From Clostridia bacterium (GTDB lineage: Bacteria; Bacillota; Clostridia; Christensenellales; Aristaeellaceae), in NCBI GenBank assembly GCA_017469605.1, contig JAFUGB010000303.1, positions 1-14,982 on the forward strand: DNA of 14,982 nucleotides, in the 5' to 3' direction. The notes beneath the pieces were generated by a model. It was not told the origin of the DNA and did no database searches. It worked only from the letters and a program-made list of their open reading frames with translations. Positions 1 through 7,265 of the stretch are shown here, one piece after another. Position numbers and translations under genes: made by a program. Positions within the stretch are counted from its first letter, which is position 1. Each line of letters opens with the position of its first letter.

Positions 1-14
1 AGACGCCTGCCACC

Positions 15-142
15 GCTTCCGGGCAGCACGGCAAAGCCGTGCATGCTGTGCGCAAAGCGCACAGCGAAAACCCGCTGGACAGACCGGAAAATAAGTAAAC
101 TTATTTTTCGGCTGGCCAACGGGTTTTCTTCTGCCCGGAAGC
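15..142. repeat. Multibranched palindromic element (outer stem with three hairpins)
   Basis: A 12-bp perfect outer inverted repeat pairs 15-26 with 131-142 (GCTTCCGGGCAG / CTGCCCGGAAGC). Inside it lie two perfect GC-rich hairpins with AAA loops: 26-32/36-42 (7 bp, sharing base 26 with the outer stem) and 45-53/57-65 (9 bp). A long imperfect palindrome at 66-128 completes the set. A further 6-bp pair (4-9/165-170) could enclose all of it. No reading frame here resembles a protein. It could be a structured RNA, a palindromic chromosomal repeat or mobile-element remnant, or a complex terminator for a gene beyond the left edge; the sequence alone does not decide. Confidence 0.6.
66..128. repeat. 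Long imperfect palindrome, possible bidirectional terminator
   Basis: Base pairing runs 66-74/120-128 (GAAAACCCG / CGGGTTTTC), then 76-78/116-118 and 80-82/112-114. It ends in a 13-bp hairpin 84-96/99-111 with an AA loop and one G-T pair. About 28 base pairs form in 63 bases. The A-run on the 5' side and T-run on the 3' side of the outer helix are what a bidirectional intrinsic terminator would show, but the T-run is part of the stem and short, so termination is only an inference. Confidence 0.5.
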
Positions 143-152
143 TCTCTTTGCA

Positions 153-276
153 GCATCCAAGTTACAGGCGCAAATTGTTAGTTATTTCTTTTAAGCCGGT
201 TCGCCCGGCGGGATGCAAGGGATGAATCCCTTGTCGCAGGATCATAAGGGCCGCGCAGGCCCTTATCGTTCCCTGC
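153..276. repeat. Cluster of further hairpins in the gene-free left end
   Basis: Several perfect inverted repeats follow one another. GCATCC/GGATGC (153-158/211-216) encloses GCCGG/CCGGC (195-199/205-209). CAAGGGAT/ATCCCTTG lies at 216-223/226-233. GCAGG/CCTGC (236-240/272-276) encloses ATAAGGGCC/GGCCCTTAT (244-252/258-266). None is followed by a proper T-run on either strand, so they are not simple terminators of the MerR-type gene that ends at 314. Between 277 and 313 nothing else is apparent. Confidence 0.5.
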
Positions 277-313
277 CAATCTCTGTTTGTACAGTTTTTA
301 TTTGGGATCAGTA

Positions 314-967
314 TTATTTGCCCTTCAGCAGCCAGAAATGGTTTTCCCGGTCTTCCGAATCGGTAACAAGGCATTGGAGACACTGGCTGTTTTCCTTTTG
401 TTTTTCGTGGTTTTTGCCGATCAGGAGGGCCAGCGCCATGTTGGCGAAGGCCGTTTTGTTGGCTTTGTCCGAGGCGACCCAGTAATCCGGGTGGCAGTCG
501 TCGTCCGCGATCATTTTGTCAAAAAACTGGTCGATGCTGCCGAGAATGCCATCACGTTGCGCTTTGTCGATCCCAAATTCCTCTTCGGGATCAAAGGACA
601 GCATGGCCTGGATGATCGTTTCCTTGAGATCGGTCAGCTTTTGGGTCATTTGGCTCATTTCGTTCTGATATGACCGCTGAATGGCTTTTATTCTTTTCAG
701 CCTGTCCTCTTGGACGGCAATTTTCCGGTCAAAAGCCGCAATAATCACCGCGTTATCGGCGTCGAGCAGCTCTTTGATCTCGGCAATTGTGAATCCCGCG
801 TCCTGCAGATGCCTGATCTTCACAAAGGTGAGGGCCTGCTCCTTTTTATAATAGCGGTAGCCCGATCCCTTGTCCACTTTAGCCGGTTTCAGCAGGTTCA
901 CATGGTCATAATAACGGAGCGTCTGGGGATTGCAGCCGCACAGGCAGGCAAAATCCTTGATGGTCAT
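314..967 (-). CDS. MerR-family transcriptional regulator
   Basis: This 217-residue protein begins with the MerR winged helix-turn-helix. Residues 1-70 contain the TLRYYD motif, then GYRYY and the AGFTIAEIKELL helix typical of the family. A long amphipathic helix at about 80-120 should form the antiparallel dimer coiled coil. The C-terminal part (about 120-217) is an effector region I do not recognise; it has an acidic DPEEE stretch and three cysteines, two of them in a CLQC pair near the C-terminus, but no classic metal-binding pattern. The start at 967 is chosen because AGGAGG lies 8 bases upstream; an ATG at 972 is out of frame and too close. It probably binds its own promoter, which has the 19-bp spacer MerR proteins act on. 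Its inducer and other targets are unknown. It lies downstream of the aromatic operon on the same strand but has its own promoter, so a role in aromatic metabolism is not implied. Confidence 0.9.
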   Translation of the reverse strand: MTIKDFACLCGCNPQTLRYYDHVNLLKPAKVDKGSGYRYYKKEQALTFVKIRHLQDAGFTIAEIKELLDADNAVIIAAFDRKIAVQEDRLKRIKAIQRSYQNEMSQMTQKLTDLKETIIQAMLSFDPEEEFGIDKAQRDGILGSIDQFFDKMIADDDCHPDYWVASDKANKTAFANMALALLIGKNHEKQKENSQCLQCLVTDSEDRENHFWLLKGK

Positions 968-978
968 ATCATGCGCCT

Positions 979-1018
979 CCTTTCAGCAACCGTTATATCA
1001 TTGCAGTTTGCTGAAAGG
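979..1018. repeat. 11-bp inverted repeat spanning promoter and RBS of the MerR-type gene
   Basis: CCTTTCAGCAA (979-989) and TTGCTGAAAGG (1008-1018) are perfect inverted repeats separated by 18 bases. One arm lies between -35 and -10 of the promoter. The other covers the start of the transcript and the first bases of the Shine-Dalgarno. As DNA it may be an operator. In an RNA coming through from aroQ it could fold and mask the ribosome binding site, whereas the gene's own transcript would lack the upstream arm. Confidence 0.55.
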
Positions 1019-1022
1019 TCAA
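992..1022 (-). promoter_or_regulatory. MerR-type promoter of the regulator gene
   Basis: Reading the minus strand, a -35 TTGACC (1022-1017) and a -10 TATAAC (997-992) are separated by 19 bp rather than 17, the hallmark of promoters that MerR proteins untwist. Within the spacer a near-dyad TTTCAG-CAAA-CTGCAA (1016-1001) is centred close to the spacer midpoint, as MerR operators are. Transcription would start near 985, leaving a leader of about 18 bases before the ATG at 967. Autoregulation is inferred. Confidence 0.65.
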
Positions 1023-1030
1023 CCCCCATT

Positions 1031-1465
1031 TTATTTTTTATATTTTTCCGCCATATACTCCATGGCCCGCAGATAGCCCTCAAAGCCCAGGCCGATGTAA
1101 TGGGCCTCGCAGGCCATGCCCGCGTAGGAAAGCTGCCGGAAGGGCTCGCGCTGGGTTACATCGCTGATGTGCACCTCGGCGGCGGGCAGGCGAACGGCCT
1201 TCAGCGCGTCCAGGATGGCGATGCTGGTGTGGGTATAGGCCGCGGGATTGATCACGATGGCGTCCTCCCGGCCCAGCGCCTGCTGGATGCGGGTTACGAT
1301 ATCGCCCTCGTGATTGGACTGGTACAGGCTGACCGAAACGCCCAGCTGCGCTGCCTTTTCCCGGATCATTTGGCACAGCTCTTCATAGGTGCCGGCCCCG
1401 TAAATGCCCGGCTCCCGGATGCCCAGCAGGTTCAGGTTGGGGCCGTTGATCACAAGGATTTTCAT
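1031..1465 (-). CDS. aroQ: 3-dehydroquinate dehydratase, type II
   Basis: This enzyme dehydrates 3-dehydroquinate to 3-dehydroshikimate, the third step of the shikimate pathway, in the cytoplasm. The 144-residue length is standard for the small type II (dodecameric) family. Landmarks are the N-terminal INGPNLNLLG, the catalytic Tyr22 in the REPGIYG loop, the SNHEG segment at 50-54, substrate-binding NPAAYTHTS at 73-81 (the family usually has NPGA), His99 in EVHIS and Arg106 in the REPFR segment. It is the last gene of the aromatic operon. It starts 0 bp after the aroE-aroK stop (TAAATG), with its ribosome binding site GGGAGG inside the end of that gene, so translation is probably coupled. No intrinsic terminator follows before the MerR-type promoter. 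Confidence 0.96.
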   Translation of the reverse strand: MKILVINGPNLNLLGIREPGIYGAGTYEELCQMIREKAAQLGVSVSLYQSNHEGDIVTRIQQALGREDAIVINPAAYTHTSIAILDALKAVRLPAAEVHISDVTQREPFRQLSYAGMACEAHYIGLGFEGYLRAMEYMAEKYKK

Positions 1466-2713
1466 TTATTTGTCCTCCCAATGCGCTTGCAGCAGCCGCG
1501 TGATCTCCATGGCGGCTTTTTCTGCGTTCTCGTTCTGAATGGCGTAGTCCCGCATGGCCGCGTACAATGGAGCGCGAACCGTCCAGAGTGCCCGCAGCTT
1601 TTCGGGGGTGGCCGAAAGCGGCCGGTCGCCGGCCCGGGACAGGGCGGAAAGGGGACGCTCCAGATGGAAAACCACCCCGTTCTGCCGCAGGATGTCCCGA
1701 TTTTGGGGCCTTGTGACCGCGCCGCCGCCGGTGGCGATCACGCAGCCGCTCTCCCTGCACGCCTGCCGCAGGGCTTCGGTTTCCAGGCCGCGGAAGGCAT
1801 CTTCGCCATGGGATCGCAGGTAATCGCCGCAGGTGCAGCCCGCCTTCTCCTCAATCAGGCTGTCTGTGTCCACAAAGGGGCGGCCGCTCTGCTCTGCCAG
1901 CAGCTTACCCACCGTGGTTTTTCCGCAGCCCGGCATGCCGATGAGCACAATATTGGCGGTTTGGGCGGCCACCAGCCCGGTGATCCGGTCAATTTCGCTG
2001 TCGTCAATCACCGTATCCCGGAAAAGCTCGCTGGCCTGTTTGGCTTGGGCCACCAGCATGTACAGGCCGTTGGCGCAGGGGATTCCCCGGGCTTCGGCCT
2101 GCAGCAGCAGCGCCGTCCGGGCCGGGTTATAGATCAGGTCCAGCACGCCCCTGAGGTTTGGGAAAACCGCCAGGTCCAGCGGGGCTTGGCCGTTATGGGG
2201 ATACATGCCCACCGGCGTTGCGTTGACGATGACCTGGGCGTCTGCGTGCTTTGAGATATTGTCATAGGTATCCGGCCCCCTGCGGGAAATCACGACGATC
2301 TGTGCCGCGCCCAGGTCTTTCAGGCAGGCGCATACCGTTTTGGACGCCCCGCCGCTGCCCAGCACCAGGCATTTGCGGCCCGATACGGATATGCCGGCTT
2401 TGCGCACCATCTGCATAAAGCCGTAATAATCGGTATTGTGGCCGTGCAGCGCGCCGTTCTCATCCTGCACCACGGTATTTACGCTGCCGATCTTCCGGGC
2501 AGCGGGGGAAATGCTGTCCAGCCAGGGGATCACGGTTTGCTTGTAGGGAATGGTCACATTGATGGCCTTGAAACCGCGCCGGGCAAAGAAGGCGGGCAGG
2601 TCCTCCCTGCCAACCTCCATCAGGGCGTAATCGTAGCCGCCCAATTCCCTGTGGATCTGCGGCGAAAAGCTATGCCCCAGCTTTTCGCCCAAAAGTCCAT
2701 ACCGCGCCATCAT
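1466..2713 (-). CDS. aroE-aroK: Fused shikimate dehydrogenase-shikimate kinase
   Basis: One 415-residue chain carries two consecutive pathway activities. Residues 1-245 are shikimate dehydrogenase (3-dehydroshikimate to shikimate): YGLLGEKLGHSFSP at the start, catalytic Lys58 in NVTIPYKQT, Asp95 in GHNTD, the nucleotide-binding VLGSGGASK loop at 117-125, and NGLYMLVAQA near 215-224. Residues about 253-415 are shikimate kinase (shikimate to shikimate-3-phosphate): Walker A GMPGCGKTT (259-267), shikimate-binding Asp282/Asp284 in VDTD, Arg308, the GGG at 329-331, the lid Arg364 in DRPLS and Arg380. The start at 2713 overlaps the pheA stop by 4 bp (ATGA); a second ATG directly follows, so the first Met is uncertain by one residue. 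The junction reads through without stop or frameshift, so this is a true fusion. Substrate channelling between the domains is conceivable but not shown. Confidence 0.96.
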   Translation of the reverse strand: MMARYGLLGEKLGHSFSPQIHRELGGYDYALMEVGREDLPAFFARRGFKAINVTIPYKQTVIPWLDSISPAARKIGSVNTVVQDENGALHGHNTDYYGFMQMVRKAGISVSGRKCLVLGSGGASKTVCACLKDLGAAQIVVISRRGPDTYDNISKHADAQVIVNATPVGMYPHNGQAPLDLAVFPNLRGVLDLIYNPARTALLLQAEARGIPCANGLYMLVAQAKQASELFRDTVIDDSEIDRITGLVAAQTANIVLIGMPGCGKTTVGKLLAEQSGRPFVDTDSLIEEKAGCTCGDYLRSHGEDAFRGLETEALRQACRESGCVIATGGGAVTRPQNRDILRQNGVVFHLERPLSALSRAGDRPLSATPEKLRALWTVRAPLYAAMRDYAIQNENAEKAAMEITRLLQAHWEDK

Positions 2714-3852
2714 GCCTGCTCCGAATAGCTGCCCAGGTAGGAAAAGCTGTCCAGCGTAGCGTCCAGCTCGGAAATCAGGCGGGCAAAGGCAGGGGAATAC
2801 ACCGAGGCGTCAATGTCAAAGTAAAACATGAATTCAAAATCCCGGCCGGGCATGGGGCGGCTTTCCAGCTTGGTCAGGTTGATGCCCTGGGCATAAAAGC
2901 GGCTCAGCAGCTGCCACAGGCTGCCGGGACGGTTGGGGAGCACCAGCATCAGGCTGGTGTGGTCGGCGCCGGGATAGACTTCCAGCCTTTTGGAGATGCA
3001 GATAAAACGGGTGTGGTTATTGCTGTTGTTCTGGATATCGTCGGCAATGCGCGTAAGGCCGTACAGCGGCGCGCAGTTGCCTGAGGAAATAGCCGCCGCG
3101 TCCCTGCGGCCGCTTTCCTGCACCATTTTGGCGGCGGCCGCCGTATTGCCGCAAATATTCACATGCCATTCCTTATGCTGGCTCAGAAATTGGGAGCATT
3201 GGTTGATGGCCTGCTCGTGAGAATAGATCTCCCTGATTTCGTCCGTCTTTACGCCGGGCAGCGCCAACAGGGTATGGTCAATCTTGATGCGGGTGGAGCG
3301 CACGATGTAGAAATGATGCTTGATCATCTGATCGTATACGCTGTTCACCGAGCCCGCCAGGCTGTTTTCAATGGGCAGGATGCCGTACCGGCACAGCCCG
3401 CTTTCAATGGCGCTGAACACGCTTTCAAAGGTTTTGCAGTACATGATGGAAGGCGCGTGGAACAGCTTTTCGCAGGCAATCTGGGAATACGCGCCTTCCA
3501 CGCCCTGGCAGGCCACCATGGCCTTGGGCGGGAACAGGGGATCGGTTTCGCTGACAGCCCGGGCAATTGCCCCTCCCAGGGCGCTTTCGCGGCCGCTGTC
3601 CAGCAGCTGCCGGGTGCGGCTCTGGTCCATCAGCAGGCTGAACATGGCGCGCACGCCGTTTTCATGCTCGCTTCCGGCCTGGTCGCCCACCTTGTTCAGC
3701 AGCCTGCGCTCACGCTCGCTGTCGTAAACCGGCAGGTTGTTTTCCCGCTTGTACGCGCCGATCTGGCTGGCGATGTCCATGCGCTTTTTATACAGATCCA
3801 CCATTCCGGCGTCAATTTCATCAATCTGGCTGCGAAGTTCATCCATGTTCAT
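2710..3852 (-). CDS. pheA: Bifunctional chorismate mutase / prephenate dehydratase (P-protein)
   Basis: The enzyme converts chorismate to prephenate and then to phenylpyruvate, the precursor of phenylalanine. It has 380 residues in three parts. An AroQ-type chorismate mutase occupies 1-90, with Lys35, Asp44, Arg47 and Glu48 in the usual pattern. Prephenate dehydratase follows at about 110-287, with VEGAYSQ, LPIENSLAGSV, YSHEQA and the catalytic TRF at 281-283. An ACT domain at about 295-375 carries the ESRP motif (330-333) that binds phenylalanine, so feedback inhibition by Phe is expected. It holds the only recognisable chorismate mutase in the window, so the neighbouring TyrA would depend on it for prephenate. 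The start at 3852 has AAGGAGG 8 bases upstream; 16 bp separate it from the aroC stop. Confidence 0.97.
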   Translation of the reverse strand: MNMDELRSQIDEIDAGMVDLYKKRMDIASQIGAYKRENNLPVYDSERERRLLNKVGDQAGSEHENGVRAMFSLLMDQSRTRQLLDSGRESALGGAIARAVSETDPLFPPKAMVACQGVEGAYSQIACEKLFHAPSIMYCKTFESVFSAIESGLCRYGILPIENSLAGSVNSVYDQMIKHHFYIVRSTRIKIDHTLLALPGVKTDEIREIYSHEQAINQCSQFLSQHKEWHVNICGNTAAAAKMVQESGRRDAAAISSGNCAPLYGLTRIADDIQNNSNNHTRFICISKRLEVYPGADHTSLMLVLPNRPGSLWQLLSRFYAQGINLTKLESRPMPGRDFEFMFYFDIDASVYSPAFARLISELDATLDSFSYLGSYSEQA

Positions 3853-3868
3853 CTGTTTTTCCTCCTTT

Positions 3869-4939
3869 TTACAGCAGCTTGTCCATCAGTACCAGCGCGG
3901 TCACGGCTTCCACCACGGGCACAGCCCGGGGAACGACGCAGGGATCGTGCCGCCCTGTGATCGTCAGCGTTGTTTCTTCCATGGTATCCAGGTTTACGCT
4001 CCTTTGCGGCTGCCCGATGGAGGGCGTGGGCTTGAAGGCGGCCTTTATAATCAGGGGCATGCCGGTGGTCATGCCGCCCACGATGCCGCCCGCGTGGTTT
4101 GTGGCCGCGGCAACCCGGCCGCTGCGCAGGATATAAGGGTCGTTGTGCTGGCTGCCCCGCAGGGCCGCCGCCTCAAACCCGCTGCCAAAGGACACGGCCT
4201 TCACCGCCGGAATGGCAAACAGCCCGGCGCTGAGGGCCGATTCCAGCCCGCCAAACAGCGCGTCGCCCAGCCCCACAGGCAATCCAATGCCGGCGCATTC
4301 CACAATGCCGCCCACCGAATCCTGGGCCAACCGGGCTTCCTCAATGGCGGCCAGCATGCTCCTTCCGGCTTCCGCGTCCAGCACTGGAAAGCCGTTTTCG
4401 CGCACGCGGTCAAAATCCTTTCCCGATACCGCTATCGGATCAAAGGGGCGATCCTGTATGCCGGCGATAGCGGCAATGTGGGCGCCGATTTGTATGCCTT
4501 TGGATTCCAACCACTGCAGCGCGATACCGCCTGCCGCGCACAGCGGCGCGGTGAGCCGGGCTGAAAACTGACCGCCGCCCCGAATGTCAAAATTCCTGCC
4601 GAATTTGACGCGGGCGGGATAATCGGCGTGGGAGGGACGGGGAACGGCTAAAAACTGGGAATAATCGCGGCTGTGGGTGTCGCTGTTGCGGATCACGGCG
4701 CAGACCGGCGCGCCGCAGGTGGTATTCCCGGCCAGCCCGCTCAGGAACTCAGGCGTATCGGCTTCCTTCCGGGCGGTGGTAAAGCTGCCCTGCCCGGGCG
4801 CGCGGCGGGCCATGAAAGCTTGCAGCCGTTCCCGGTCAACGGCGATCCCGGCAGGCAGCCCATCCATCACCATGCCGACGGCCGGGGCGTGGGATTGGCC
4901 GAATACCGTCACTGTGAGCTTATTTCCCTTGAACTGCAT
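3869..4939 (-). CDS. aroC: Chorismate synthase
   Basis: It makes chorismate from EPSP by 1,4-elimination using reduced FMN, the last common step of the pathway. The 356 residues match the family length. Visible signatures are FGQSHAPAVG at the N-terminus, RRAPGQG, RNSDTHSRDY, RPSHADYPARVKFG with the conserved His, DIRGGGQFSARLTAP and the C-terminal GRHDPCVVPRAVPVVEA. Two positions depart from the most common forms: the first motif has Gln and Ala where GESHG is classical, and GGGQFS has Gln where GGGHFS is common in Clostridia. I start it at 4939 (AAAGGAG 8 bases upstream), 2 bp after the aroA stop. The frame stays open to 5050, but that part lies inside aroA and is not homologous to the family. 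Confidence 0.96.
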   Translation of the reverse strand: MQFKGNKLTVTVFGQSHAPAVGMVMDGLPAGIAVDRERLQAFMARRAPGQGSFTTARKEADTPEFLSGLAGNTTCGAPVCAVIRNSDTHSRDYSQFLAVPRPSHADYPARVKFGRNFDIRGGGQFSARLTAPLCAAGGIALQWLESKGIQIGAHIAAIAGIQDRPFDPIAVSGKDFDRVRENGFPVLDAEAGRSMLAAIEEARLAQDSVGGIVECAGIGLPVGLGDALFGGLESALSAGLFAIPAVKAVSFGSGFEAAALRGSQHNDPYILRSGRVAAATNHAGGIVGGMTTGMPLIIKAAFKPTPSIGQPQRSVNLDTMEETTLTITGRHDPCVVPRAVPVVEAVTALVLMDKLL

Positions 4940-4941
4940 GG

Positions 4942-6207
4942 TCAAATCTCCTTTACTTGCCCGCCCAAAGCGGAAAACTGACGGAAAAATCCGGGGTAGG
5001 ATTTGCTGACGGCCTCGGCGCCCAGGATGGTTACCGGGCCTGCCGCCCACGCGGCGGCAATGGCCGCCGCCAGCACGATACGGTGATCGTGGAAGCCGTC
5101 CACCGTGCCGCCGCGGATTGCGCCCTGCCCTTGGATAATCAGCCGGTCGCCTTCAGCCCGGGCTGTGACGCCCAGGCTTTCCAGCATGGCCAGGATGCCG
5201 GATACCCGGTCTGATTCCTTGAGCCGCAGCCGGGCGATGGGATGCAGGACGCTTTGCCCCTGGGCAAAGCTCGCCGCCACCGCCAGGATGGGCGCCAGAT
5301 CGGGGATCTGGGAAATATCGATGTCCATGCCGCGCAGCTGTCCCCGCCGGACGAAAACGCCGGTTTCCCGTACTTCCACAAAAGCGCCAAACGCCCGCAA
5401 CAGCGCCGCGATGGCCCGGTCGCCCTGGGCCGAGCCAATGTTCAGCGGCCCGCAGGCCACGCCCTGACTGCTCAGCGCGCCCGCCGTGAGCCAGAAGGCT
5501 GCGCCGGACCAGTCGCCCTCCACGGCCAGCGTGCCGGGAGAATGGAAGGCCTGGCCGCCCGGGATGAAAAAGCCGGTTTTAGTGGTTTCAACGCGAATGC
5601 CGAACTGTTCAAGGGCGTTTAGCGTCATATCGATATAGGGCCTGGACTCCACGGCGCCGGTAATGGTAAGCGTGCTGTCTCCGGACAGCCGGGGCAGCGC
5701 CATCAGCAGCCCGCTGATAAACTGGGAGGATACGTTGCCCGCCAGCGTATATTGCCCGGGGCGCAATTTCCCGCCGCAGCGCAGGGGAAAGGTTCCCTGG
5801 GCAGAAAGCTCCGCGCCGTGGGATTGCATTTGCTCATAGAGGGGAGACAGCGGCCGTTGGCTTAATTTGCCCTGCCCGGTGAAGGCGCAGTCCGCGTTCA
5901 GCGCAGCCGCCGCGGGCAGCAGGAAACGCAGGGTGGAGCCGCTTTCGCCGCAGTCCAGCAGCGCGCCCTTGGCCGGCCGGGCAATGGGCGTGACCCGCAG
6001 CGTATCGGCTTCCTGCTCAATTTGCGCCCCCAGTGCCCGCAGGCAGCGGACGGTGGCTTCTACGTCGGCCGAAAAACCCATGTTGGCAAGCAGCGTGGGG
6101 CTGTCGGCCAGGGCGGCGCAAATCAGCAGCCGGTGGGCCTGGGATTTGCTGGACATCACATGATCGATGGTGCCTGCCAAGGGATGGGGCGTGATGAGCG
6201 CGTTCAT
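4942..6207 (-). CDS. aroA: 3-phosphoshikimate 1-carboxyvinyltransferase (EPSP synthase)
   Basis: It transfers the enolpyruvyl group of PEP to shikimate-3-phosphate. The protein has 421 residues, with the two-domain inside-out barrel repeats typical of the family. Landmarks are Lys21 in SSKSQAHR, the GESGSTLRF glycine-rich segment, VSSQFISGLLMALP, the acidic IPDLAP, RLRLKESDRV with the catalytic Glu, and the C-terminal DHRIVLAAAIAA. The ATG at 6207 overlaps the aroB stop (TATGA) and has GGAGGTG 8 bases upstream. The frame is open to 6444, but that stretch is the 3' end of aroB read out of frame. GESGSTLRF rather than the enteric NAGTAMR pattern points to a Firmicutes-type enzyme. Glyphosate sensitivity cannot be inferred from this alone. 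Confidence 0.96.
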   Translation of the reverse strand: MNALITPHPLAGTIDHVMSSKSQAHRLLICAALADSPTLLANMGFSADVEATVRCLRALGAQIEQEADTLRVTPIARPAKGALLDCGESGSTLRFLLPAAAALNADCAFTGQGKLSQRPLSPLYEQMQSHGAELSAQGTFPLRCGGKLRPGQYTLAGNVSSQFISGLLMALPRLSGDSTLTITGAVESRPYIDMTLNALEQFGIRVETTKTGFFIPGGQAFHSPGTLAVEGDWSGAAFWLTAGALSSQGVACGPLNIGSAQGDRAIAALLRAFGAFVEVRETGVFVRRGQLRGMDIDISQIPDLAPILAVAASFAQGQSVLHPIARLRLKESDRVSGILAMLESLGVTARAEGDRLIIQGQGAIRGGTVDGFHDHRIVLAAAIAAAWAAGPVTILGAEAVSKSYPGFFRQFSALGGQVKEI

Positions 6208-7265
6208 ACCGCTGTCACCTCCCCATCGCAGCAGGCGATGAAGCTTGCCAGTTCCCGGGCGGGCAGGATATGGAGCGCGCTTTTCCCGCGCCTTGTGGGC
6301 AGCACCAGGGTCAGGCTGTCGCCCTTGCGCTTTTTGTCGTTCATGGCGTTGGCGGCGATTTCCCGGGCGGCAAAAGCGGTGGACACCGGCAGCTTCTGCG
6401 CTGCTAGCATGCTTTGGAGCTCCGCATAAACGCCCGCTTCGCACAACCCGTGCCTCTCGGCCGCAAAGGCCGCGATCAGCATCCCCACCGCCACGCCTTC
6501 ACCGTGGTAAATGGCATAGCCGTTCAGCTTTTCCAGCGCGTGCCCAAAGGTGTGGCCCAGATTCAGCAGCTGGCGCTGGCCGTGATCGTGCTCGTCCTGG
6601 CAGACGATTTCGCCTTTAATGCGGATGCAGTCGGCAATGATGGCCGTCATATCCTCGCCCCGGGCAATGCGGCTGAGAAGCGCTCCGTCGCAGATGGCGC
6701 CGTACTTGATCACTTCGGCCATGCCTTCGGCGTACAGGGCGGGGGACAGGGTATTCAGCGTATCGGGATCGCACACCACCAGCCGGGGCTGATAAAAGGC
6801 GCCGCACAGGTTTTTGCCCGATGGCAGGTTCACCGCTGTTTTTCCGCCCACCGAGGCGTCCACCATGGCCAGCAGCGATGTGGGGATCTGCACAAAATCG
6901 ACGCCACGCAGGTACAGCGCGGCGGCAAGGCCGGCCAGATCGCCCGTCAGGCCGCCGCCCAGGGCGGCAAACAGATCGCTGCGGGTGATCCCGGCCTCAT
7001 CGGCGGCGTTCAGCAGCGCCTCGATCGTTTGCAGCGTTTTATGGCTTTCGCCTTGGGGAAAAACAAAGGAATCCACGGTAAAGCCCGCGGACGCGAAGGA
7101 GGTGCGGGCGGCGTCCAGGTAAAGCGGCGCAACGCCGTCGTCGGTGACGATCATCACATGGCGGCCGCGCACGGCCTGGGCAGTCAAAACGCCTGCCTGG
7201 CGCAGAAGGCCGCTCTCCAGCAGCACGTTATAGGCGGGATTTACGCGGACGGTCAGTTTTTCCAT
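6204..7265 (-). CDS. aroB: 3-dehydroquinate synthase
   Basis: It cyclises DAHP to 3-dehydroquinate, the second step of the pathway, and needs NAD+ and a divalent metal. It has 353 residues. Motifs are FPQGESHKT near 69-77, GGGLTGDLAG at 103-112, VQIPTSLLAMVDASVGGKTAVN at about 125-146, and the metal ligands Glu184 (MAEVIKYGA), His238 (GHTFGHALE) and His254 (HGEGVAVGM). All catalytic positions I can recognise are present. The ATG at 7265 lies 13 bases inside the end of tyrA, and the ORF ends overlapping the aroA start, so translation of the three genes is probably coupled. A weak GAGGAG sits about 11 bases upstream of the start. Confidence 0.96.
   Translation of the reverse strand: MEKLTVRVNPAYNVLLESGLLRQAGVLTAQAVRGRHVMIVTDDGVAPLYLDAARTSFASAGFTVDSFVFPQGESHKTLQTIEALLNAADEAGITRSDLFAALGGGLTGDLAGLAAALYLRGVDFVQIPTSLLAMVDASVGGKTAVNLPSGKNLCGAFYQPRLVVCDPDTLNTLSPALYAEGMAEVIKYGAICDGALLSRIARGEDMTAIIADCIRIKGEIVCQDEHDHGQRQLLNLGHTFGHALEKLNGYAIYHGEGVAVGMLIAAFAAERHGLCEAGVYAELQSMLAAQKLPVSTAFAAREIAANAMNDKKRKGDSLTLVLPTRRGKSALHILPARELASFIACCDGEVTAV

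Noticed and set aside
15..142. Retron msr-msd RNA
   Set aside because: The stem-and-hairpin order is superficially similar, but no reverse transcriptase gene is in the window and no conserved branch-G context can be identified.
43..225. 60-codon plus-strand ORF in the palindromic region
   Set aside because: It has no ribosome binding site, runs through the nested inverted repeats and resembles no protein family.
710..2254. 514-codon plus-strand open frame
   Set aside because: It is the antisense of aroQ, aroEK and part of the MerR-type gene, all with strong family motifs on the minus strand; its own translation shows no domain. GC-rich codon use produces such long shadows.
4940..5050. N-terminal extension of aroC to 5050
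   Set aside because: It overlaps the end of aroA, and chorismate synthases begin at the position reached from 4939.
6208..6444. N-terminal extension of aroA to 6444
   Set aside because: The extension is aroB sequence read in another frame; the ATG at 6207 has a proper Shine-Dalgarno and gives the standard family N-terminus.
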